Positions 24,548 through 33,928 of a stretch of 59,095 nt of DNA are shown here, one piece after another. Within the stretch, counting starts at the first letter, position 1. Each line of letters starts with the position of its first letter. A program made the translations under genes and the position numbers. Origin of the DNA: Chitinophagales bacterium (GTDB lineage: Bacteria; Bacteroidota; Bacteroidia; Chitinophagales; CAIODY01); contig CANFST010000016.1 in assembly GCA_947449695.1 (NCBI GenBank), positions 1 to 59,095 on the forward strand. The letters are read 5' to 3'. The notes beneath the pieces are model-generated. The model saw only the letters and a list, made by a program, of their open reading frames with translations, made no database searches and was not told the origin of the DNA.

Positions 24548-26731
24548 TTAACTCCCTAATTCTAATTGATTTTTTACTAATTCAAAGTACTTTCCTCTTG
24601 CTTCAGTTAAAGTTTGATGCGAACCTGCTTCTACAATTTTTCCATCTTCCAATACTAAAATCTGATCGGCATCTTTTACTGTGCTTAACCTATGCGCTAT
24701 AACCACCACCGTTTTATTTTTATAAAACTCTTTTAATTGCTCCATGATATATTTTTCGTTGTTCGCATCCAATGCGCTCGTTGCTTCATCAAAAAATAAA
24801 TAATCTGGATTTTTATAAACAGCTCGTGCTATTAAAATGCGTTGCTTTTGCCCCATGCTTAATCCATCGCCACCCATACCAATTTTTGTTGAAAGCCCAT
24901 TTGGTAAAACCTTTACAAATCGTTCGATATTGGCAATTTTAACAGCTTGTATTAAACGAGCAGTATCAACATTTTCATCGCTGCCTGAAATATTTTTTGT
25001 AATCGAATCGGTAAAAATAAATCCATCTTGCATCACTGCTCCTATTTTAGTACGCCATACTTCGCTATTGATTGATTTTAAATTAGCATCACCCACCATT
25101 ATTTCGCCTTGCTGCGTTTCATAAAATTTCAATAACAATTTTAATAGCGTTGTTTTGCCACTTCCGCTGGTACCAACAATGGCTGTAACTTTCCCTTCAG
25201 GAAACTGACAAGAAATATTTTTTAAAACCTGTGCATGTTGAGGACCTTCATAGCCGAATGACACATTCTGAATAGTAATAGATTTATCAGCTGGCAATTG
25301 CACAATAAATTGTTGTTGTTCGTCCACTTCATTTTTCATGCTATTCACTTCACCTAATCGTTCGATACTGGTTTGTGCGCCTTGTAGCGAACGGAAAAAA
25401 TCTAACAATCGTTCGATGGGTGCACTCATTTGACCAATGATATAAGCGATTGCCATCATGGTTCCTAAAGAGATTTGACCATCAATCACCAATCGGGCAG
25501 ATACATAAGAAACAATAATATTCCGTAACTGATTAAAAAAACCGCTGCCAGCTTGTTGCAATTGCAAAGTGTTCAGCATTCGCATATTCACCTGAAACAT
25601 TTGTGTTTGTATGCGTTCCCAATCCCAACGTTTTTGTTTTTCGGTACCATTTAATTTTATTTCGGGCATACCCACAAGCAGCTCATGAAGCGAACTTTGA
25701 TGCGATGACTGACGTTTGAACATCAGGTAATCTAAATTTTTCATTTTCTTTTGGAAGAGTAAAATCCAAACAATTGACAATAAACTTCCTACTAAAAAAA
25801 TGACCACTATTTTCCAGCTAAACACCATCAGCACCAATGAAAACACTAACAGATTGAACATGCCAAACAAAGTTTGCAAGCTGGTTTGCGTTAAAAAATT
25901 TTCGATGCGCTTGTGGTCTAAAATGCGTTGTGTTATATCACCCATCATTTTTGATTCAAAAAAACTAACTGGTAATTGCATGATTTTATACAAATAATCG
26001 CTGAGCAGCGAAATATTTATTCTAAACCCTACGTGCAACAAAATCCTGTTTCGCACCATTTCGATGACTATCCGGCTGAAAAAAATCATCAATTGTGCAA
26101 TCAGAATTAAATTGACAAAACTCAAATTCTGATAATTGATTCCCTTATCAACCATCGATTGGGTAAGGAATGGCATCATTAAATCAAACAAACTCACTAC
26201 CAATAAACCAACAAATAACTGAACGATGAGTTGCTGATAATTTCTGATATAGCCATATAAATATTCGAACCAATTTTGCTTTTCTTCCACTCCTTCATTA
26301 TCGGCCTGATGAAAGGCTGGTGTGGGTTCAAACATCATTACCAAGCCAAATTCGCTTTCTTTACTGTAATAACTTTTTTGTAATTCTTGCTTAGGCACTT
26401 TCACCAAACCATGCCCTGGGTCAGCAATGTAAGCCACATCACCTTTAATTTTATACAACACCACAAAGTGTTCTTGCTCCCAAAATAAAATGCACGGAAA
26501 GGGTACTTTATCTTTCAAATCATTCCACGATGCTTTGGCAGCAGCACTTCGCAAACCAATTTTTTCGGCAGCTGTGCTGATAGAAAGCATACTCACTCCG
26601 CTTTTGGTGAGGTACATTTGATTGCGCAAATATTGCAACGAATAGTTTTTGCCATAATGCGCCGCTATCATGCGGAGGCATGATGGACCACAGTCCATTT
26701 GGTCGTGTTGTGGAAAAAACGGAAATGCCAC
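24548..26731 (-). CDS. Peptidase C39 domain-containing ABC exporter
   Basis: The 727-residue protein combines an N-terminal C39 peptidase domain (about 1-140), six membrane helices (about 165-450) and an ATPase domain (480-720). The protease has HDQMDCGPSCLRMIA with Cys14, EHFVVLYKI with the catalytic His and IADPGHG with Asp. The ATPase has GTSGSGKTTL, LSMGQKQRILIARA and LFFDEATSALD. Such transporters cut double-glycine leaders while exporting bacteriocins or signal peptides. The catalytic residues are intact, so cleavage is expected. The HlyD-like adaptor follows immediately. No precursor peptide with a GG leader was found nearby. Confidence 0.92.
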   Translation of the reverse strand: MAFPFFPQHDQMDCGPSCLRMIAAHYGKNYSLQYLRNQMYLTKSGVSMLSISTAAEKIGLRSAAAKASWNDLKDKVPFPCILFWEQEHFVVLYKIKGDVAYIADPGHGLVKVPKQELQKSYYSKESEFGLVMMFEPTPAFHQADNEGVEEKQNWFEYLYGYIRNYQQLIVQLFVGLLVVSLFDLMMPFLTQSMVDKGINYQNLSFVNLILIAQLMIFFSRIVIEMVRNRILLHVGFRINISLLSDYLYKIMQLPVSFFESKMMGDITQRILDHKRIENFLTQTSLQTLFGMFNLLVFSLVLMVFSWKIVVIFLVGSLLSIVWILLFQKKMKNLDYLMFKRQSSHQSSLHELLVGMPEIKLNGTEKQKRWDWERIQTQMFQVNMRMLNTLQLQQAGSGFFNQLRNIIVSYVSARLVIDGQISLGTMMAIAYIIGQMSAPIERLLDFFRSLQGAQTSIERLGEVNSMKNEVDEQQQFIVQLPADKSITIQNVSFGYEGPQHAQVLKNISCQFPEGKVTAIVGTSGSGKTTLLKLLLKFYETQQGEIMVGDANLKSINSEVWRTKIGAVMQDGFIFTDSITKNISGSDENVDTARLIQAVKIANIERFVKVLPNGLSTKIGMGGDGLSMGQKQRILIARAVYKNPDYLFFDEATSALDANNEKYIMEQLKEFYKNKTVVVIAHRLSTVKDADQILVLEDGKIVEAGSHQTLTEARGKYFELVKNQLELGS

Positions 26732-26843
26732 TGTGTGTTTGGAGTTTGTTAGTTTGTTTGCTCGTGTTAAATATAGAAATATTATTCCATTACCAAATCA
26801 CATGGCTTTGTTGAATGTATGATGCAGTAGAAAAGTATTGTTT

Positions 26844-28378
26844 TTATTCTTTTACAAATTTTTTAATTTCAACATTTCCTTTTTCATCTACTACTTTTAA
26901 AATATAAATGCCATTAGGAAAGCAACTTGCATCTATTTTCATTTCTTGATTGGTTGAATTAGTGATTGGTTGATTGAACACAACCTGCCCTACAACATTT
27001 TCTATTTGTATTTCTTTCACTAAAAATTGAGCACTTACCATTAAAAACTCTCCAGTTGGGTTGGGATAAACCGTTAATCGTTTTTCATTCATCGTTACTT
27101 CTTCTACCCCTACCCCACAAGTTATTTTACCTAAAGCATAGTTAGGCACATTTGGCAAGCCGCCATCGCTAAAATGAGCTTCGCTATTATTATGCCCATA
27201 ATAGCCAACCGTGCCAAAGGTTATTTGCCGCTGCTTAAATTGGCAAAAAGTATCTAATAAATCGGGTTTGTTTATTACATGTATATTTTGTGTGCTGCCA
27301 TAAGTGCTTATATATATTTTGCCATCGGGGGCATTTTTCATCTGCCAGAAATAGGTATTATTAGGAATGTTAAATCCATCCCAATCACCTACATCAATTT
27401 TATTATAATAAGGATTTGAATTTTGCAAATCTAATTGATACATATTCACTCCGTTGGTTACATAAATAAACCGATTGTTAGGAGAGAAACAAGCCCCAAC
27501 TGCTGAAAGTGTATCGTGACGAACTGGTGGTTTTGATAACGTAATTGATTTATAATTGCTTACCATCCCAGTGCATCTATCAAAATCACAAATATCTAAT
27601 TGAGAAGGTAATGCTATTGGTCCTCCTTCTTCATATAAATAAAATAATTTACTTCCGTCAATTGATGAATTCCCATTTCCAAAATTTATTGATTGTTTCA
27701 TAAATGGGATACCTATATTTTGAATAATTGGTTGATGAGGACCGCTACTATCCACCAAAACCATATAAAATTGATTGCTGTGAAACTTACGGACAATTAC
27801 CCACCAATCTTTACCATTTCCATGTTTTATAGTATATACGTTACCCTCTTGTAAAGTATCTCCTTTTACAATAACCGAATCTTTAAAAACCACATCACCT
27901 AAGCCACCATCTAATCTTTTATCTACTACTAAATATTGCAATCTATCAGGTAAACCTAAACCAAAATTGTTAAACTCATCGTTTTCATAAAACATATAAA
28001 ATTGGTTAGTGTCTTTTACAAATGGAATAATAACACAACCATTTTTTATAGGAAAGATGCCATTTGATGCGATATAAGGATTACCATAAGTGCCGTGATT
28101 AAAATTGCCGCCATTGGGCATTTGCTGATAGTTCCGATTATACACTTTGTAGGAATTGCTATAAAAGAGCAAGTTGCCATTATTGTCGCAAATGTTAGTA
28201 CAGCCTCTTGTTAATATTAATGGGTTAGTATAATTGGTAGAGTCCGCCAATCCGATTCCGCTTCTAAAATCAAGATTACAATTTCTGCCTACTACCCAAA
28301 ATTTCGCAGTTTGAGCAAAACATTGAATACTCAATAGTGAATAGTGAACAAATACAAAAAAAAGAACTATTTTTTCAT
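26844..28378 (-). CDS. T9SS-sorted secreted protein; start displaced by a frameshift
   Basis: The coding part ends in a type A T9SS domain (LTVYPNPTGEFLMVSAQF to VEIKKFVKE), preceded by a beta-rich region of about 400 residues that begins AKFWVVGRNCNLDFRSG. The frame extends upstream of any ordinary start and there encodes a convincing signal peptide, KIVLFFVFVHYSLLSIQCFAQ. The only ATG in place, at 28376-28378, is out of phase by one base: six A residues follow it, and a seventh would give MKKIVLFFVF. Without that base the first usable start is TTG 28332-28334, which would leave a defective signal. It lies 13 bases after the upstream secreted protein gene. Confidence 0.75.
28370..28375 (-). 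other. A6 homopolymer at the start of the T9SS gene (frameshift site)
   Basis: On the minus strand the ATG at 28378-28376 is followed by six A residues and then TAG, ending after two codons. Seven A residues would join the ATG to the signal-peptide frame. This may be strand slippage, a real inactivating deletion or a sequencing error. Confidence 0.6.
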
Positions 28379-28391
28379 GTCGTTGTGTTTT

Positions 28392-29432
28392 TTAGTGATT
28401 AGGAATGCTTTGCATACGCAAGTAGTGATTGATGACAATACTGTTGTATTGTTGTTGGTTTACTTCGGGCTGCAAGGTAGCCGTAATGCTATTGTTCAAG
28501 GTTTTAGCATCGGTATAGTTGCCGCTATTCATCAATTGTTGCACTTGATTAAATTTACCTATATTACCATTCGTAGCTTCGTTGTACCAATTTATAATGT
28601 CGGGATAGCTCAAGGCTGCTGCTGCCCATTGTTTATTCAAATTGTATAGATAGCTCATTTTCGCAGCGTCGGCTGCATCCATGTTGCTTACATCTAATGT
28701 AGCAGGGCTATTGGTAATGCTATATAATCTATCATATAATTGTTGCTTATCATTCCAATTAGCGGCATTAAACCAAGTACACATTTGCTCATTGAAATAA
28801 AACCCTGCCAATGTTTTATCTATTTCGTTTTTATGAATAGGCAGGGCTTTTAAATTAGCAGAATTACCACAGCTTAGGTTGTTAATGGGAAAAGGAACTG
28901 AAATTGGTTGCAGGGCATTAGATAAATAAATATTTCCACTAACATCAGTAGCAGTGTTGTTTGTTGGTGTTGTTTTATAACTTGACCCTGCTGTGTTTGG
29001 TAAGGTGTAAAAAGCTGTACCAGAATAATTATTATTTGAATTACCACCAATAGCCCCATTACTAAAAACTGTTTCATTAGGGCTGTGGTTGGGGCTGCTG
29101 TTGTGTGTCCACACATTGCCATTTACAGTTTCATTGCCAGGTGTATTATCGCCTTGCTGCCCAATAGTGCCGTTGGGTTGGCTTATTTCTAATTGTATGA
29201 AGTTATCATCCATTTGGTTGCGTATAAAACCGCCTGTGTTTGGGGCGTTTAAATCGTTTTTGCCATTAAATACAAACCCTTTACCAAGGCGGTGTGCTTC
29301 GTTGCATTTAATTTTTACACTATCAGTATTTTTTAGAATAATTGAATCGGTAACTATACTATGTAACTCTTGCCAATTTTGCGCTTTGGTTTGTGAAAAT
29401 GCAAAAATTAAAATGAGGAAAATGTTTTTCAT
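28392..29432 (-). CDS. Hypothetical secreted protein
   Basis: The 346-residue protein has a signal peptide (MKNIFLILIFAFSQTKAQ) and an Asn/Thr/Gly-rich middle (about residues 80-165) typical of surface-exposed regions. The remainder is more helical and contains KTLAGFYFNEQMCTWFNAANW and a region like tetratricopeptide units (QVQQLMNSGNYTDAKTLNNSI). No T9SS tail is present; the protein ends RMQSIPNH. Its C-terminal region resembles the ends of large Bacteroidota surface proteins, so it may be a partial paralogue. It is probably co-transcribed with the downstream T9SS protein gene. Function is not recognised. Confidence 0.65.
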   Translation of the reverse strand: MKNIFLILIFAFSQTKAQNWQELHSIVTDSIILKNTDSVKIKCNEAHRLGKGFVFNGKNDLNAPNTGGFIRNQMDDNFIQLEISQPNGTIGQQGDNTPGNETVNGNVWTHNSSPNHSPNETVFSNGAIGGNSNNNYSGTAFYTLPNTAGSSYKTTPTNNTATDVSGNIYLSNALQPISVPFPINNLSCGNSANLKALPIHKNEIDKTLAGFYFNEQMCTWFNAANWNDKQQLYDRLYSITNSPATLDVSNMDAADAAKMSYLYNLNKQWAAAALSYPDIINWYNEATNGNIGKFNQVQQLMNSGNYTDAKTLNNSITATLQPEVNQQQYNSIVINHYLRMQSIPNH

Positions 29433-29591
29433 TTATTTTTTATTTCAAAATTAATAATTCGTTTAACTATTATTGTAAAATGCAAAAGTAATCAGATTGT
29501 CTTTTGCTTAGGAGGGTAGTTTCGTGACCCAACAAAACATTTTTTTTGTTTTATCAAAAATAAAAATAACATCTAATAAAAAGGGAAATTG

Positions 29592-29655
29592 TCAATCGGA
29601 AACTTCCAATCGAGGCATTTATGTATTCCGAGCCTAAACGGAAACTTCCGATTGA
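29592..29655. repeat. Interleaved inverted and direct repeat
   Basis: TCAATCGGAA at 29592-29601 is exactly complementary to TTCCGATTGA at 29646-29655. The 11-mer CGGAAACTTCC also occurs as a direct repeat at 29597-29607 and 29639-29649. Transcribed from either strand the outer arms would form a long-loop hairpin. It has no T-run, so it is not a classical terminator. Confidence 0.6.
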
Positions 29656-29806
29656 GCAAATCATAATTAAATGTAAACAAATCGAATATTGATAAGATGA
29701 TTAATGCCCCAACTCGTCATCGGTTGTTGCAAAGCAGTTGATATTTTTTACAAAACAAAAAGAATTGCTACGTTAGGCAAGGAAGAAGCGGATTGAAATT
29801 ATAAAA

Positions 29807-29814
29807 TAAATTTG
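29807..29814 (+). promoter_or_regulatory. -7 element for fabI
   Basis: TAAATTTG matches TAnnTTTG and lies 62 bases before the fabI ATG. A TTTG at the -33 position is not found, so the assignment is partial. Confidence 0.4.
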
Positions 29815-29876
29815 TAGCCTGTAGCTTCCATTTTTTACGATGAATTGCTTTTCTTTGAACTTTAAATTTTTTAAAA

Positions 29877-30677
29877 ATGAATAATCTATTACAAGGCAAA
29901 CGTGGAATTATTTTTGGCGCATTAGATGAGCGCAGCATAGCTTGGAAAGTGGCCGAAAACTGCCATGCACAAGGTGCAAAAATTATTTTAACCAATGCAC
30001 CCATAGCATTGCGCATGGGCGAAATTAATAAGCTGGCAACGGCCTGCAACACCGAAGTGATTCCTGCCGATGCTACATCGGTTGACGATTTGAAAAATTT
30101 ATTAATTCAATCGCAAGAAAAATTAGGTGGTAAAATTGATTTCATTTTACACAGCATAGGCATGAGTGTGAATGTGCGTAAAAACCGCCCTTATACCGAT
30201 TTGAATTATGAATTTTTGAATAAAACATTAGATGTATCAGCTATTTCATTGCACAAATTATTGCAAACTGCTTATCAGATGGATGCCATTGCTGATAATG
30301 GCTCGGTAGTGGCGCTTACCTATATTGCAGCACAACGAGCTTATTCTTTTTATAGCGATATGGCTGATGCAAAAGCGATGTTAGAAAGTATTGTTCGCAG
30401 CTTTGGCTATCATTATGGAGTGAAAAACAAAGTAAGAATCAATTCAGTTTCACAATCGCCAACTGCTACCAGCGCTGGTAGCGGTATTCAGGGCTTTGAC
30501 AAATTTTATGGCTTTGCCGATAAAATGTCGCCACTGGGCAATGCAAGTGCAGATGATTGTGCTAAATTCTGTACCATGTTATTTAGCGATTTCAGCAAAA
30601 TGGTAACCATGCAAAATTTATTTCATGATGGTGGTTATAGCATGACAGGTATTACTGAAACTGTTTTAAACAGTTAA
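29877..30677 (+). CDS. fabI: Enoyl-[acyl-carrier-protein] reductase FabI
   Basis: FabI reduces trans-2-enoyl-ACP with NAD(P)H in the last step of each fatty acid elongation cycle. The 266-residue protein is an SDR with FGALDERSIAWKVAENCHAQGAKI for the cofactor-binding region, HSIGMS in place of the usual HSIA, LTYIAAQRA, and the catalytic Tyr-x6-Lys pair in FYSDMADAK. The C-terminus (HDGGYSMTGI) is typical of FabI. It is flanked by a repeat-bearing gap upstream and a terminator downstream, so it is probably transcribed alone. Confidence 0.93.
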   Translation: MNNLLQGKRGIIFGALDERSIAWKVAENCHAQGAKIILTNAPIALRMGEINKLATACNTEVIPADATSVDDLKNLLIQSQEKLGGKIDFILHSIGMSVNVRKNRPYTDLNYEFLNKTLDVSAISLHKLLQTAYQMDAIADNGSVVALTYIAAQRAYSFYSDMADAKAMLESIVRSFGYHYGVKNKVRINSVSQSPTATSAGSGIQGFDKFYGFADKMSPLGNASADDCAKFCTMLFSDFSKMVTMQNLFHDGGYSMTGITETVLNS

Positions 30678-30699
30678 TCGTAAAAATAATACAAAACAG

Positions 30700-30738
30700 A
30701 AAAGCGATTTTTTTACAAGCGTAGAAAGTCGCTTTTTT
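30700..30738 (+). terminator. Rho-independent terminator after fabI
   Basis: AAAAGCGA at 30700-30707 pairs with TCGCTTTT at 30729-30736, and the T-run continues to 30738. It lies 22 bases after the fabI stop. Confidence 0.75.
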
Positions 30739-30800
30739 GTTTTCAAAAATCACCTACTTCGAAAAAAAATTCTACTTTCGATTATTAAATTAATACAACT

Positions 30801-31301
30801 ATGTATCAGGTAAATATCAATTCAAATTCACCGCTTCAAATTGAATTTAAAAATAAGGAAGCTTATCTGAATGGTGAAAAAATAGCTTGGGATGCCGTGT
30901 CAACGGGCAATTCATCCTTTCATGTATTACAAAACAACAAATCATATAATGTTGAAATAGTAGCTGTAAATGCTGAAGAAAAAACGTTACAAATACGTAT
31001 AAACAACAACTTGTATCAGGCTCAGGTGAAAAATAGTATGGATATATTACTATCGCAAATGGGCATGAGCAGTGCTGTTTCGCAAAAAGCCAACGATTTA
31101 AAAGCCCCTATGCCTGGCTTGGTTTTGAAAATAAATGTAGCGGAAGGCGATGTGGTGAAAAAAGGAGAAAGCTTATTAATTCTGGAAGCAATGAAAATGG
31201 AAAATGTGCTGAAAGCCGCTGGAGATGGTGTTGTGAAAGCAATCAAAATAAAAGAAAAATCAACTGTTGAAAAAGGACAGCTATTAATTCAGATTCAATA
31301 A
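30801..31301 (+). CDS. Biotin/lipoyl carrier protein (biotin carboxyl carrier subunit)
   Basis: The 166-residue protein ends in a biotinyl domain (about residues 95-166) with the lysine to be biotinylated in EAMKMEN, preceded by APMPGLVLKINVAEGDVVKKGE. The N-terminal 80 residues form a beta-rich region (YQVNINSNSPLQIEF) like that of carrier subunits of acyl-CoA carboxylases or biotin-dependent decarboxylases in Bacteroidota. It carries CO2 between the carboxylase and carboxyltransferase subunits, neither of which is adjacent. Whether it serves propionyl-CoA, acetyl-CoA or another substrate cannot be told from sequence alone. Confidence 0.88.
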   Translation: MYQVNINSNSPLQIEFKNKEAYLNGEKIAWDAVSTGNSSFHVLQNNKSYNVEIVAVNAEEKTLQIRINNNLYQAQVKNSMDILLSQMGMSSAVSQKANDLKAPMPGLVLKINVAEGDVVKKGESLLILEAMKMENVLKAAGDGVVKAIKIKEKSTVEKGQLLIQIQ

Positions 31302-31323
31302 TTCAAATTGCCTCAGAATCAAT

Positions 31324-31914
31324 TTAATTGTTTTTCAACCAGCCCGTAATACTCATTCGCTGCTGATGAGTTACTAAAACTTCGTGTTCAATTTCATTAC
31401 TATTAAAAAAAATAGTTTTGCCTTGTGTTGGTGAAATTTGTTGGTTGCCACTTGATTGATGAATCAACAATTCTCCGCCATCAGCAGCTACCCAATTATT
31501 ATTTAAATAACTAATCATCGAATATTTTCTGTTTGAATCGTTTTGAAACTGGTCGAAATGTTTTTTATAAAAACTTCCGATTTCATACATCGAATAATGA
31601 AATTCATAATCAGTAATGCCTGCAAAACAGCTACTATTGAGGTATCGAATAAAATCATCCATCAAATCAAAAAATTGATTTTCATACCTGTCATTATTTT
31701 TTCTATCGAGCCAAAAAATGGCATCACTGCGAATGGATTTATCAAATAACTTTTCTGTATTCCCGGTGCCTGCTGCCAACAACAATTTTTGCTGATGCAA
31801 GGCCAATAAATTTATTTTTAAATGTGTAGCTAAATCATCTTTGATAAAGTGTTGGCAAATGCCAACTTTATTTTCAATAAATTCCGAAATAAGCGTTTCA
31901 AAATCTGTTTGCAC
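31324..31914 (-). CDS. 2-oxoglutarate/Fe(II)-dependent oxygenase, prolyl-4-hydroxylase type
   Basis: The 196-residue protein has the jelly-roll pattern of P4H-like dioxygenases. The HxD iron ligands are in FYKKHFDQF, the distal His is in NEIEHEVLVT, and the Arg that binds 2-oxoglutarate is in QQRMSITGWL. The segment YSMISYLNNNWVAADGGELLIH is the usual strand pair between them. The substrate is unknown; relatives hydroxylate prolines or ribosomal proteins. It is convergent with the biotin carrier gene. Confidence 0.85.
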   Translation of the reverse strand: MQTDFETLISEFIENKVGICQHFIKDDLATHLKINLLALHQQKLLLAAGTGNTEKLFDKSIRSDAIFWLDRKNNDRYENQFFDLMDDFIRYLNSSCFAGITDYEFHYSMYEIGSFYKKHFDQFQNDSNRKYSMISYLNNNWVAADGGELLIHQSSGNQQISPTQGKTIFFNSNEIEHEVLVTHQQRMSITGWLKNN

Positions 31915-32015
31915 AATTAAATATTTATTTACTCAACAGTTGAAGGTAGACTAATTAAAAATCAAAAACAGCAATACTTCTTTTTTCTTCGCCGCTTCAT
32001 TTCTATTTTCACCAA

Positions 32016-33848
32016 ATGCCAGTTACACATCCGCATATTCAGAAATTGATTCAGTGTATTAATTTAGAAGAAACTGAAGAAGTAAAACGTTATAGCCTCG
32101 ACCAGCAACAAAGCCTGAAAGCATTAAAAGCGGAAGGTTTGGCGTTACATCCTATTGTTGTTACACGAAAAACATTCGGTTATGCTGATTATCCTGAAAT
32201 CAGTTTCCGTTTAAATTTTCCAGCAGAAACAGGTCGCTTCAGAGATGGAACTGCAATTGAATGTTTCATCAATGGCGAACAACCTGTGAAAGGAATTTTA
32301 CTGAATTTAGAAGGTAGAGCTGGTGAGTTTCGATTATTCGCTCCTGACTTTCCTGATTGGATGGAAGATGCTGGCGTAGGCATTAAATTAGCACCCGACC
32401 AACATACTACATCGATCATGAAAGAGGTATTGAATAATCTGGAAAGTAATAAACCGCTTTTCAAATTGTTTGATAAAATTCATTCTGAAAACATTGTAAA
32501 CACAAAATCAGAATTAAAATCGGAGAACATTTCTTTCAGCAACAATCGTTTGAATGAAAGCCAGCAACAAGCTGTAAATGCGATTATTCAAAATGAAGAA
32601 ATGACGATTGTGCATGGTCCTCCTGGTACAGGAAAAACAACAACATTGGTTGAAGCCATTTATCAATTGGTGAAAAAAGAAGAAAAAGTTTTGGTGTCAG
32701 CACCAAGCAATACAGCGGTAGATAATATTGCTAAAGGGTTGATTGCACAGGGTTTAAAAGTGCTTCGGGTAGGTAATTCAAGCAAGGTAGATGAAACAAT
32801 TTTCCAACATACACCCGAAGGAAAATTAGCCAACAGCAAACAACAAAAGGAAATTAAAGAATTAAAAATAAGAGCTGAACAGTTTCGTCGAATGGCTTTG
32901 AAATACAAACGTAGTTTTGGTAAAGCCGAAAGAGAACAACGCAATTTGTTGTTTAAAGAAGTGAAAGCAATCAGAACCGAAATAAAAAACATTCAGGCAT
33001 ACAACGAAGAAAAATTATACGAAGAAGCGGATGTAATTTTAGGAACACCTATTGGTTTGAATGATTCAAAAATTGCAGGAATAAAATTCCAAACTTTGGT
33101 GATAGACGAAGCAGGTCAATGCCTTGAACCATTGGCCTGGTGCATATTTCCGTTTGCTGAAAAATATGTTTTAGCAGGTGACCATTTACAATTACCCCCA
33201 ACAGTTTTGAGTAGAGAAGCCATGAAACTTGGCTTTAATCGCTCTATTTTAGAAGTGAGTTTTACAAAAGTTCCACAGGTGTTTTTATTAAACACACAAT
33301 ATAGAATGAGAGCATCAATTGCTGGATTTTCAAGCGATTATTTTTATGAAGGTCTGCTGCAAACAGCTCCGCATCTAAAAAATCTTGCTTCACATATTTG
33401 CTTTATTGACACTGCAGGATCAGGCTTTAACGAAGTAAAAGGCAGTGATGGGACAAGTTTACAAAATGAAGGAGAATTACGTTTGATTCAAAAATTGATG
33501 GAAACAGAAAATCTGAATCCTGCTGAGACAGCAGTCATTTCACCCTATTCGGGACAAGTTGCCGCTGCAAAAGAAGTATTGCCCAACATGAGAATCAGTA
33601 CCATTGATAGTTTTCAAGGGCAGGAAAAAGAAACCATCATACTTTCTTTGGTAAGAAGTAATGACGATGGCGATATAGGTTTCTTAAAAGATTATCGGCG
33701 CATGAATGTTGCCATTACCAGAGCAAAAGAGCAGTTGTATGTAATTGGAGATAGTGCAACTATTGGTGGCGATGCATTTTATAATTCATTTCTAACTTAT
33801 ATCGAATCACATGGTAGTTACAGAACAGTTTGGGAATTTGAATTGTGA
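32016..33848 (+). CDS. SF1B helicase, Upf1/IGHMBP2-like
   Basis: The 610-residue protein has an N-terminal beta-barrel region (to about 165), then a helicase core. Motif Q/I is ESQQQAVNAIIQNEEMTIVHGPPGTGKTTTL, motif Ia SAPSNTAVDNIA, motif II VIDEAGQCLEP, motif III LAGDHLQLPP, then LNTQYRM, TIDSFQGQEKETIILSLVRS and RRMNVAITRAKEQL. The order and wording match the Upf1-like SF1B subgroup, in particular IGHMBP2/SMUBP-2, which unwinds DNA or RNA 5' to 3'. A coiled insertion (about 280-335) sits between motifs Ia and II. Its cellular role in Bacteroidota is not established. Confidence 0.9.
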   Translation: MPVTHPHIQKLIQCINLEETEEVKRYSLDQQQSLKALKAEGLALHPIVVTRKTFGYADYPEISFRLNFPAETGRFRDGTAIECFINGEQPVKGILLNLEGRAGEFRLFAPDFPDWMEDAGVGIKLAPDQHTTSIMKEVLNNLESNKPLFKLFDKIHSENIVNTKSELKSENISFSNNRLNESQQQAVNAIIQNEEMTIVHGPPGTGKTTTLVEAIYQLVKKEEKVLVSAPSNTAVDNIAKGLIAQGLKVLRVGNSSKVDETIFQHTPEGKLANSKQQKEIKELKIRAEQFRRMALKYKRSFGKAEREQRNLLFKEVKAIRTEIKNIQAYNEEKLYEEADVILGTPIGLNDSKIAGIKFQTLVIDEAGQCLEPLAWCIFPFAEKYVLAGDHLQLPPTVLSREAMKLGFNRSILEVSFTKVPQVFLLNTQYRMRASIAGFSSDYFYEGLLQTAPHLKNLASHICFIDTAGSGFNEVKGSDGTSLQNEGELRLIQKLMETENLNPAETAVISPYSGQVAAAKEVLPNMRISTIDSFQGQEKETIILSLVRSNDDGDIGFLKDYRRMNVAITRAKEQLYVIGDSATIGGDAFYNSFLTYIESHGSYRTVWEFEL

Positions 33849-33928
33849 GTCTTTTAAAAAAATAGTAATTTTTAAATGGAAAGAAGCAGCAATAAAATTT
33901 GTAGTATTGCATCACAGCATTTTTTTTC

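Larger units (their letters stand above)
29433..29876. other. 444-base intergenic region upstream of fabI
   Basis: This gap separates divergent genes. It holds a minus-strand TACTTTTG at 29483-29490 that could serve the secreted protein gene, an inverted/direct repeat pair at 29592-29655 listed separately, and TAAATTTG at 29807-29814 before fabI. No open reading frame with coding character and no tRNA is seen. Confidence 0.5.

Noticed and set aside
22729-26843. Short GG-leader precursor peptide beside the C39 exporter
   Set aside because: I looked through the gaps and both strands around the operon and saw no short frame ending in a double-glycine leader.
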